Positions 56,336 to 64,000 of a stretch of DNA of 64,000 nucleotides are shown piece by piece; position 1 is the first letter of the stretch; each line of letters starts with the position of its first letter. The DNA lies in the NCBI GenBank assembly GCA_023525975.1, contig CM042018.1:103656001-103720000 (forward strand), written 5' to 3'. The notes beneath the pieces were generated by a model that was not told the DNA's origin, ran no database searches, and worked only from the letters and a program-made list of their open reading frames with translations. Position numbers and translations under genes: made by a program. This DNA comes from Smallanthus sonchifolius (taxonomy: Eukaryota; Streptophyta; Magnoliopsida; Asterales; Asteraceae).

Positions 56336-57362
56336 TTGTTTAAGGATGCGTTTGAGTTTGCGAAACATTGCGTCAAATGTCAACAGTTAGGGAGCATCTC
56401 CAAAAGAGACGAAATGCCCATGAAACCGATTCTCGTCCTTGACATCTTTGATTTTTGGGGAATTGATTTCATGGGACCCTTCCCAAACTCGTTTGGAAAT
56501 TTGTATATCTTGGTGGCGGTTGACTATGTATCTAAATGGGTCGAGGCGATAGCCACTAAGACGAACGATCATACCGTTGTGTGTAACTTTGTCCAAACAA
56601 ACATTTTCTCGAGATTTGGTATCCCCTGTGTCATTATAAGTGATGGGGGATCTCATTTCAAAAACTTTAAATTTGGCAAATTACTAAAACGGTATGGCGT
56701 GGATCATAGAATAGCAACTCCTTACCATCCCCAAACAAGTGGAAGTGTCTAATAGGCAAATAAAAGATATTTTACAAAAAACCGTCCGGGTGGACCGAAA
56801 GGATTGGTCAACTAAATTGACTGATGCTTTATGGGCTTACCGAACGGCTTATAAAACCCCTATTGGCACGACCCCATACCGGTTGGTTTATGGAAAAGAT
56901 TGTCATTTACCGGTAGAGTTAGCTCATCGGGCGTTTTGGGCTATCAAAGAAGTTAATGTGGATTATGATGTTGCAGGAAAAGAAAGGAAGTTGAGTCTAA
57001 ATGAACTGGAAGAATTGAGAAGTGAGGCATATGATTGTGCATCCGCTTACAAGGACAAAATGAAGGCGGTTCATGATGCCAAGCTTCGGAAGAAGGAGTT
57101 TGAAGTGGGCCAAAGAGTTTGGCTTTATAATTCAAGGTTGAAGTTCTTTCCAGGAAAATTGAAAAGCAAGTGGACGGTACCATTTGTGATCACACGAGTT
57201 GGCAACTATGGAGATATAGAGATTGAATATTGTGAGGATCACTTGAGGCAAGTTGTGAATGGTCACCGATTGAAGCCATATCTCGAACTCAACGAGATTA
57301 ATGGGCCAACAAACCAAGCAGAAGCATTCTTATTGAGCTTCGTGACGAACGAGCATGAGTAA
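56336..57362 (+). pseudogene. Integrase of element E, frameshifted
   Basis: The same frame continues after the TGA: WPTLFKDAFEFAKHCVKCQ (zinc Cys pair), GIDFMGPFPNS (first Asp), CVIISDGGSHFKNF (second Asp), TPYHPQTSG. The frame breaks at about 56745, within a short direct repeat context (ACAAGTGGAAGTG), consistent with a slippage deletion. It resumes in the frame 56739-57362 with VSNRQIKDILQKTV, ALWAYRTAYKTPIGTTPYRL and the C-terminal VWLYNSRLKFFPGKLKSKW. The break lies immediately beside the catalytic Glu region. Confidence 0.85.
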
Positions 57363-57602
57363 TACCATGAAGAAGTGTCGGGCTGAGGACAATAAACTTA
57401 GCGCTAACCGGGAGGCAACCCGGCTTATGTGATGTTTTTAATTACATTATGTTTTATTATTTTTCTTCGTTTAGCTAATTTATGTTTAAATTTTGTGCAA
57501 GAATCAAAGGAAGGCGTAAAGTATGAGGTTACAGAGGATGTCGGTATTTCAGGGACGAAACACATTCAAGTTGGGAGCTGAAAAAAAGACCAGAAGCAGG
57601 TC

Positions 57603-57755
57603 AACGTAAGGCTACGCCATATCAGCGTAAGGCTACGCCGATGAACTCAGCGTAAGGCTACGCTGGTTCAGCGTAAGCCTACGCCGGGCCATTTTTCAAA
57701 CAGAAGCGTCAGAGGCTCAGCGTAATGCTACGCCCCTTTAGCGTAAGATTACGCT
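57603..57755. promoter_or_regulatory. Third GCGTARGCYTACGC dyad array, internal to E
   Basis: Six units (for example AACGTAAGGCTACGCC at 57603, AGCGTAAGCCTACGCC at about 57670, AGCGTAAGATTACGCT at 57740). They are less perfectly symmetric than the LTR copies: most read GTAAGGCTACGC. They follow pol and would be within the transcript. Confidence 0.55.
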
Positions 57756-58179
57756 GGATCGGGATTTCACGCAAAAAGTCGCAGGTAAGTCCGAAAAAAA
57801 AAAATTTTTAAAAAAAATAAAAAAAATAAACTTTTATTGTTTTGGTGTGCTTTGTGTGTTTTAGGTTATTTTGAAATTTTGTTTTGTTTTTGTTTTGGCG
57901 AGTACTTGGGTGATGCTTGGGTTGGTACTTATGGTTATGAGAATCTTTGAGTTGGATATTGGGAGTTATTGGGTATTGGTTATTTTTGCACCCACTAACC
58001 GCACTTTTACATTTCATAACTATTTACATTGGGACAATGTAAGGTTCAAGTGTGGGGATGTGGAAAATCTTGGAAACCATACAAATTTTTTTAAAATTGT
58101 TTTACAAAGTGTTTGGTAGAGATCTTTGGTCATGGTTAATTCATTAAGTTACTCGATTAAGTTTTTCCAACAAATGTTA

Positions 58180-58182
<3 letters not shown>

Positions 58183-58225
<43 letters not shown>
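58183..58225. repeat. (TA)n microsatellite
   Basis: About 21 uninterrupted TA units inside element E; useful as a polymorphic marker but common in such regions. Confidence 0.9.
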
Positions 58226-58228
<3 letters not shown>

Positions 58229-59340
58229 AATTGGAAATGTTAGAATTGGGAGTAACAAAGTAGAAGGTGATGGTTTGCATGCACATGTCGGTAACCTATT
58301 TTTCACCGTTTCTGTGAGACTTTAAGCCAAATTGATTTATATTATCTTATTTGAGTGTTTAGCCACTTTGTTTCATATTTTAGAACTTGCATATTGTTAA
58401 TACATGTTGAAACCTTGAACCAATTGATTGTGCAAAAATGATAAAGGCATTAGGAGAAACCTTTTTATTTTTAGCCATTTTTATGCCTTTACCCGTTAAT
58501 ATCCACTAGATACCCATTCTGAGCCTATACCTTTTCTTTTGACAAAACCCACAACATTCACCCATTCACTTTTTAGCCTTTTCTTTTTAAACCCGTGAGT
58601 TGGAATTCAATTAACTTAGTTTACTGTAGTTGCAGTTGCAAAAAAAAATAAAAATAAAAAAAAATGAATGAAAAAGAAATACAAAAATAGTATTGGGTCA
58701 ACATGTGCCCAAAGGTCTTGAATATTAGTCGAGCTACAATAAAAGATGTTATTGGGTCAGTTTAACTCAAGTTTCATTTGATAGTTTGAAGAAATAAGAA
58801 ATTTAGTGTTGATGGGTCATTTATACCCATGGTAGAATTTTGAAGGTTAAAGAGTTAATTTGTAACTTCATTAGTTGAATTCCACTCACCTTTAGCCACT
58901 TTAAAAATCCTTATCCATACCCGTAACCCTAGCCTACATTACAACCCTTAAAAGACCTTTTGATTTGTGCGTTTTAGTTGTGTTAGTAGGTGGAGATGTG
59001 ATCAATATGCAAGCCTATAATAATGTGATTCATTGTTTGGTTTCGAGTGAAAAATACTAGCACATCATCGCAAGTCCATATATGAAGCCGAGTGGAGTGA
59101 TTGATTGTGAGGGGTGTTTGCATGCAAAGCCATAGCTAGATATGAGTTAAGCGCGTTCCAATATTTCCTTTTGTTTAAAAAATTCATTGATGGTTTGTTG
59201 GATTGTAATTCTGTTGAGAGTTTAATTTTTATGAATTTTGCGTGACCGTGGACCTTAACTTATGTTTGGTGAAAACAATCATTTAAGAATTTGTAATGTG
59301 AATTTAAAAGCAAATGACTTTGCTTGAGGGCAAGCAAAAC

Positions 59341-59354
59341 TCAAGTGTGGGGAT
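59341..59354 (+). other. Polypurine tract of element E
   Basis: TCAAGTGTGGGGAT a few bases before the 3' LTR. The same 14-mer is present at 58046-58059, upstream in the 3' region. Confidence 0.7.
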
Positions 59355-59360
59355 ATGATA

Positions 59361-60571
59361 AGTGACCAAAGTTTCATGTATTAAGAGGTGCAATATGTTA
59401 TATTTATGCAATTTGATATGTGGAATACAAAGGTTTTGTGTAGCCGTGCATGTGCAGGTGTTGGAAGCTTAAAGTATGATTTTGGAAGATATTAGGCGAG
59501 AGATGCAAGAGTCGGAAGAGACACGGAGAAAACGGGGCAAAATGCAGGTCCAGCGTAAGCCTACGCCACCAGCGTAAGCTTACGCCCTTATAGCGTAGGC
59601 CTACGCCTAAGTAATTTCTTCACAGCAAGCATCAGGGGACCGGCGTAGGCCTACGCCCTCCCAGCGTAAGCCTACGCTGGTTACGTTTTCTGGACGCGAA
59701 TTTTCGGGAAACAGCTGATTTTGAGGTTTAATTGGGGGTTTCTTCCCCAAATTGAGGGGAAGCTTTTACACCACAGTTCTTGGGGCGATTTTGGAGTTCT
59801 TGGGAGACTAGAAACACGATTCCAACATCAAATTGAAGATTGATACCCGAAAGATTGAAGGATTGAAGATGATTTCCACCACCATGAGCGGCTAATCCAC
59901 CGGTAATCATTCCCGGGTGGATTGTTTGTAAGTTTTTAGGGTTTTATCATGTGCTAGCTTTGAGAAACAATTCTTGTAATCGTTTGGTTTGAAACACTTG
60001 AATCTTTGTGTTTAGTATGGTTATGAACTCACGGGAGTCGATAAATTCTTGCACCATTGACCCCGTTAGATGATAATTGCTATGAACTTTGATTTATGTT
60101 GAATCTATTGATTAATCTAATTCTATATTGCATACATTTGTCTCGATTTCATTCGTGAATATTGTTTTACACTATTTGCCGATGATGTATGAATGTTGAT
60201 GTTCTTGGTTAGATTTGGTTAATTAGATTTGAATAACCATTCGATTGTTTGAACTCAAATGTTGGTGTGATAATCCCTAATTATTTGTGAGCTTGAAACC
60301 CGGGTGTGATACCCTTTTTAATTATTGTTTACAACTTAAACTGTTTTGTTTGGTACTTGATTTGTTTGTTGAGTTTATAAAGTTTTCACTTACATCATTG
60401 ATTGTGTTTGGTCAGAAAGACCCGTTGTAACTTCATAATTTGCATTGTTAATTGAAGTTGAGCACCGACCACAAACTCTTCGTGGTTCGACACCCTTCTT
60501 ACCCTAACTAGTTTAAGGTGATTAGGACACTCTATTTCTTTATCTTTGACCGGTCCCTTCGACACCGATCA
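59361..60571 (+). repeat. 3' LTR of element E
   Basis: 1211 bp, ending ACCGATCA at 60571. Five dyads (59552-59677), one fewer than the 5' LTR. Confidence 0.92.
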
Positions 60572-61042
60572 GGCCCATGGCCTGAACAATGGAGTTCCAT
60601 CACTCCAATGCTTCATCTTTGAATAAGTTTGATGAATAAAGCACCATATCCTCATCAGCACATTTGCTGATGGAAATTACAGATTTAGTTTTCTCCAGCC
60701 ACCTCAGGGCTGCCACTGCTCCCTCATTTCCAGCATACACCAGAGGTTGACATGCTCGGAATGTACATCCTTTCTTCTTCTTTCTTTTCTTATTAACTTC
60801 TTCAGAATTAGAATTATCTTCGTTTGAACTATGGTTTTCTTCATGATGATTATTCTTAGATTCAACCATTTTATTTTTCATTTTATCTTCTTTCATAGCT
60901 TTCAGAATTTTAGGGAGAGCTTCCTCTATTCCTTCTGCAACATTTTCTTTATTTCTGCTTTCTATTGAAGTTGTTCAGAATTTTCATTTTGGATCTTTTT
61001 GCTTTTGCCCCTTGTATTATAAGAAGGACCTCGTTTCGACAT
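60572..61042 (-). pseudogene. gag N-terminal part of element D
   Basis: Minus strand, ATG at 61042 (MSKRGPSYNTRGKSKKIQNE), early TAG and frameshift near 60965, then an open part 60896-60600 with lysine-rich sequence and CTFRACQPLVYAGNEGAVAA...WLEKTKSVISISKCADEDMV. TGA replaces the usual second Trp of the ...EWWNS motif. The frame is cut by element E at 60571. Confidence 0.8.
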
Positions 61043-61104
61043 TCTATTCACAAGAGAATTTTATTAATACTTGGAATATATTTTACAAAGATCGGAAAAG
61101 AAAT

Positions 61105-61620
61105 TTACATATAACCCTGATTACGAGCATTTTCTAGCATTTGTCTTAACGCTCTATTATGGGCGTCTACAGATGCTAATCTATGATTTTCTCTTTCTAA
61201 TTCTGCTACTCGTTCCTGTAAGGCTCTAATATGATCATTATCAGAACTTTCCTCATTTTCTTGAGAATTTTGTATATTTGTAGGCTCATAATACTCATAT
61301 GGCCTATTTGAATCTTCTCTTTCAGGAACATGATTATTTTCGTAAGGGATTTCAGGTAGTCCCTGATAATAATAAGGATTATAATATGGATTTTCTCCAT
61401 AATCAGGATTTCAACTTGCAACTGTAATAGCAGAATGAAAACTGACGGAAGGTACATAAGGATTTGCCTGAGGAGTTAATTCTCCTAGGCTCTAATATGT
61501 ACTTCCTAAATGTCTTAAACTTGTTCCAGTTTTTAAATCCGTTTCATTTGTAAGCTGGAATTCATATCCAGGTGGAGCATATTTTTGAACATAGAAGGGA
61601 CCTTTTCCTTTTCCAGTCAT
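61105..61620 (-). pseudogene. Second leader ORF of element D, coiled-coil C-terminus
   Basis: Minus strand, ATG at 61620 (MTGKGKGPFYVQKYAPPGYE) to TAA at 61105, 171 codons with two in-frame stops (TAG and TGA). A Tyr/Asn/Pro-rich middle (NPYYNPYYYQGLPEIPYENN) leads to a heptad-like end (HIRALQERVAELERENHRLA). It lies just before gag, as does the coiled-coil leader ORF of C. Function unknown. Confidence 0.5.
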
Positions 61621-61867
61621 TTGAATAAAACAAGAATACTTTTATTTATACTTTATATTTTACATACTGAAATAATAATTTATCCGATTTATTATATTTA
61701 GTAGACTAGGGTGGTTATTGTGCCAGAGTAGTACCTCCAACTAAATTATTCCTAGGAAAGAATGACGGGTCTAGGATAGATTTATACACCACTCTTTCCT
61801 TAGACAAAACATTTAGTTTGCCAGACAACTACATACTGGTCGGATGGTTACCGTACATCTAGTTATT

Positions 61868-62500
61868 TTATTCTTTCTTTTTATCTTTTCTTTTATTTTT
61901 CTTTTCTTTCTCCGGTTGACCAACCCTTTCGTTGAGCTGCCTTGGTTCTTTCTTGACTTCATCAGTTTCTCTTAAGGCACGATCAAGGAATTCTATGGGT
62001 GTCCCAAGATGAGCTGAAGAATAATTATACTGAGGAGGGGGTTCACGAATACCAAATAATATGTCGTTAAACACATTATGGCATGGATCATCAGGACCAT
62101 CAGTTGGTTCTTCAATATACTCCTCTAACATTGTTGGAAGAGTATAAGGATTTGAAGTACTTTCAGGATACAGATATGGATCTCTCATTTCCATTTCATT
62201 CGGTTCCTCTTCTTTCGGTACTTCCCGGTAAACTTCCTCCATTTCTTCTACAGACACATGCATATGCTCGGTCGGAGTTCGTACACGCATCCTTGGTTTA
62301 GTAGACTTACTGGGTCCAGCTTCGTTTATGTCTCCTTGATTTACAGGAGGTGGAGTATCAGTTCTCCAATTCTCAAAATCCGAAGTGGCTTCCATCCAGG
62401 ATGAGCTAGATTGATTTTGATGATAAGATTCATTATCAGAGACAATGATAGGATCAGAAAGGGATTCACCAGTATCAGGAATGATTACAGGATTTTCCAT
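61868..62500 (-). CDS. First leader ORF of element D, 210 aa, unidentified
   Basis: Minus strand, an intact 210-codon frame between PBS and gag (MENPVIIPDTGESLSDPIIV...). It is acidic and Ser/Pro/Glu-rich, with EEMEEVYREVPKEEEPNEME, PYLYPESTSNPYTLPTMLEE and a very basic C-terminus (KEKKNKRKDKKKE). No retroelement enzyme motif. It is the only undamaged frame in D, apart from domains within pol. Whether it is translated, and its role, are unknown. Confidence 0.5.
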   Translation of the reverse strand: MENPVIIPDTGESLSDPIIVSDNESYHQNQSSSSWMEATSDFENWRTDTPPPVNQGDINEAGPSKSTKPRMRVRTPTEHMHVSVEEMEEVYREVPKEEEPNEMEMRDPYLYPESTSNPYTLPTMLEEYIEEPTDGPDDPCHNVFNDILFGIREPPPQYNYSSAHLGTPIEFLDRALRETDEVKKEPRQLNERVGQPEKEKKNKRKDKKKE

Positions 62501-62746
62501 AGATCCAGTAGGATGATAACGTTTTTTTCAGATCGGTCCGAAGAGATAAGTATAGTAACTATTTCCATACATCTGTATAGTTATCACTTAATTATTATGG
62601 AGATCTACTTACTTTTCTTAGCATGCAGTCTATACTGGTTTAAGCTTAGATACCTTACCTGAGTATCTTACTTGCTAAAACCAAATAATATCATAATCAA
62701 GTTACAGCTTAGATATAATTTCTAGTATTTAATATGCTGAAACAAA

Positions 62747-62763
62747 TGGCTCTGATACCAACC
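62747..62763 (-). other. Primer binding site, element D
   Basis: Minus strand GGTTGGTATCAGAGCCA directly after the 5' LTR end GGGTGTGACA. Initiator-Met type. Confidence 0.85.
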
Positions 62764-63740
62764 TGTCACACCCCGGGTTTAGCCCACCCGGGCGCGTGAT
62801 CCCCAGTTGGTACCTGTTTCTTATTTTATCTCATCAGAGATTTATAGATACAGCGGAATATCTTAAATAACTCAGGATCTTTTCAAAATACGGGGAATCT
62901 CCCGTTTCATTTCATAATAATAGATATAAACCCTGATATTGTACACAAACGTTTAATTTACAAAAACCAAGGTTTTACATGAGCCATTTCTTTCAACTGA
63001 TGTCTAGGGTGGACGTTCCCTTTTCTTTTTATGACATCATTTTCTTTGTCATCACATAGCTATATCATAATCAATTCATCATTGGTTACCTGTAAAAACG
63101 TTTGAAAATATTTTATTAGTATAAACCGGTGCATACGAGTATATTGGAATCATAATCTGACAAGCGTGAATAAATAGAAAAATTTGCCCCTAGTTTCTGG
63201 TTAATTTACACAGTCAACGGACTAACCACCAGCCACACCAGGGACCTTAGATATATTTTTAGGTCTATCTGCCTTACGCTTACTGCGATGGGCTTTACAA
63301 CAACCAAGGGTTCAACCCCTAGCCCTGTTACGGCGTTTCATCTATAACACGTGTATATATACGTGACTCTATGGGCTGATTGCTATATAGTAAATCACCT
63401 TATGCAACGAATGGTTGTATAAATTCATTCAAGTCAGAGTATAATCAAAACCATTTTCAGTTTTAAAATCATTTTATAAAAATACAAGTATTCACCTTGA
63501 CAGAGTCTCGGCTTAATAAGCTTCTAGAATAAGAGTCCTAGTGGGCGACGTCTCTAATTAGATCATCTAGCTTGGATTCTCCAATTAGGCGTTTCCTAGC
63601 TTCCCGACTTTCTCTTAAGCGAATCGGTACCTCAGGAACTTAAACGTACAAGTGGGAATGGATTTATGAGAGTGGTATATCAGCTAAAAGCTCTAAAGAT
63701 CGTATTTGAGTGTGAAATTTGACTTAATCCCGTACTTGCT

Positions 63741-63747
63741 ATTTATA
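63741..63747 (-). promoter_or_regulatory. TATA box of element D LTR
   Basis: Minus strand CCCTATAAATAGC, 16 bp downstream of the last dyad unit and within the LTR, so a U3 promoter. Confidence 0.65.
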
Positions 63748-63762
63748 GGGTGAAATTGCGGC

Positions 63763-63934
63763 TGTGACGGACCATTATGGATGGTGACGGTCCGTCACCG
63801 CTGGGATCGTAACGGACCGTTACCGATGGTGACGGTCCGTCACCGCTCTAGGGTTGCGAAATCATCAGACACGTGTCAGCCTCCGGTTGAATTACGGCGT
63901 GACGAATCGTTACGGAGCCGTGACGGTCCGTCAT
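63763..63934 (-). promoter_or_regulatory. Six CpG palindromes upstream of TATA in element D
   Basis: GGTGACGGTCCGTCACC occurs at 63783-63799 and 63828-63844. Variants are GTAACGGACCGTTAC (63809-63823), GTGACGAATCGTTAC, GTGACGGTCCGTCAT and GTGACGGACCATTAT. Same dyad family and the same distance to TATA as in element F. Confidence 0.6.
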
Positions 63935-64000
63935 AGGGTTTACACGCGTCAGATTCAGGCCATTAGTCACCGGACACGTGGCGCACCCTTATTCCACGCG

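Larger units (their letters stand above)
57363..59340 (+). other. Long 3' non-coding region of element E
   Basis: Between the pol stop and the PPT. It contains a third dyad array (57603-57755), a perfect inverted word ACATTG-GGA-CAATGT (about 58026) followed by TTCAAGTGTGGGGATG, a (TA)n run and short A-rich tracts. Athila elements often hold an env-like frame here. The only open frame (57871-58119, 82 codons) is not convincing: there is no signal peptide plus ectodomain organisation and no family resemblance. Confidence 0.65.
49840..60571 (+). mobile_element. Element E: Athila-like Ty3/gypsy retrotransposon nested in D gag
   Basis: LTRs 49840-51070 and 59361-60571, Asp-type PBS at 51076, gag, PR-RT-RH-INT, a long 3' region of 2 kb, PPT TCAAGTGTGGGGAT at 59341. 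The PBS TGGCGCCGTTGCCGGGGA and the RT style (FMDDFSIF, GHVISSRGIEV, GFYRRFIKGFSSI) are classic for Athila. LTR lengths are 1231 and 1211 bp, the 20-bp difference being one dyad unit; otherwise about a dozen substitutions were seen by eye. Exact 5' LTR start is uncertain by a few bases. CCATGGC occurs near both outer junctions, but a clean 5-bp duplication is not adjacent. Confidence 0.9.
34794..64000 (-). mobile_element. Element D: Ty3/gypsy retrotransposon on the minus strand, hosting C and E
   Basis: Reading right to left: 5' LTR (from beyond 64000 to 62764), PBS 62763-62747, two leader ORFs (62500-61868, 61620-61105), gag (61042-60572, interrupted by E, then 49839-49190), and protease-RT-RNase H-integrase N-part (49189-46907). 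The sequence is then lost at a junction with element C; only the end of the 3' LTR (34794-35232) remains beyond C. The RT FIDD box is intact. The frames, LTR ends (GGGTGTGACA) and Met-tRNA PBS place it near element C in Ty3/gypsy. Confidence 0.85.
62764..64000 (-). repeat. 5' LTR of element D (runs off the window)
   Basis: At least 1237 bp. The end TGTCACACCCCGGG (plus-strand view) matches 34794. It contains a CpG dyad array (63763-63934) and a TATA box. Confidence 0.85.

Noticed and set aside
57871..58119. env-like ORF in the 3' region of element E
   Set aside because: Only 82 codons, no credible signal peptide plus ectodomain or family motif; probably chance.
50227..59910. Near-identical 60-codon reverse frames at 50227-50409 and 59728-59910
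   Set aside because: They are the same LTR sequence twice; conservation is due to LTR duplication, not coding.

Overview
This is nuclear DNA from a flowering plant with a repeat-rich genome, almost certainly a eudicot. The evidence is an intron-containing alpha-expansin, a DUF1191 membrane-protein gene, plant-type Helitrons and MITEs, and Ty3/gypsy and Ty1/copia LTR retrotransposons primed by plant initiator-Met or Asp tRNA. Asteraceae is a guess from the overall look of the elements, not a demonstrated assignment. Only two intact-looking host genes are present: an alpha-expansin (21354-23143, + strand, three exons, 266 aa) and a DUF1191 protein (29693-30595, - strand, one exon, 300 aa). A second expansin copy (14878-16201) is a pseudogene. 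Nearly everything else is mobile DNA.

Layout. 1-6198: a 124-bp hAT MITE, then a 4.65-kb Helitron (1019-5670) that carries exon-like fragments and a nested small Helitron. 6199-14631: complete but mutated chromovirus-type Ty3/gypsy element A (TSD TAAAA). 14632-24028: the expansin pseudogene and live gene, separated by copia leader debris, a solo-LTR-like element F and a PIF/Harbinger ORF1-like fragment. 24029-28100: remnant G, split by a gag-only copia derivative (24962-27143, TSD TTCTG); the left LTR of that derivative has taken a foldback MITE and been turned into a large inverted repeat. 28661-34069: two Tourist-like MITEs, a long-TIR MITE next to the DUF1191 gene, a 447-bp reverse-strand Helitron and a 726-bp hAT-like element. 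34794-64000: one large gypsy element D on the minus strand (its 5' LTR runs off the right edge). D is invaded by long-LTR gypsy element C (35233-46911) at its 3' end and by Athila-like element E (49840-60571) inside its gag.

How the parts work together. There is no operon-like cooperation. The story is a duplicated expansin locus, one copy dead, embedded in layered retroelement insertions. All retroelement polyproteins seen here carry stops or frameshifts, although E has two LTRs that differ by only about a dozen bases plus one 20-bp repeat unit.

Most interesting signal. Four different LTR families (A, D, E, F) each carry an array of short, GC-rich, CpG-containing imperfect palindromes. In F and D the same GTGACGGWCCGTCAC-type dyad ends about 16 bp upstream of the TATA box. 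In A a TCGCG-ACA-CGCGA dyad sits just upstream of a TATA-like run. In E a GCGTARGCYTACGC dyad occurs 17 times, in both LTRs and after pol. Elements C and D also carry extra coiled-coil-like leader ORFs before gag, and the gag of C contains a canonical spliceosomal intron. All calls come from reading the sequence by eye; no search was run.
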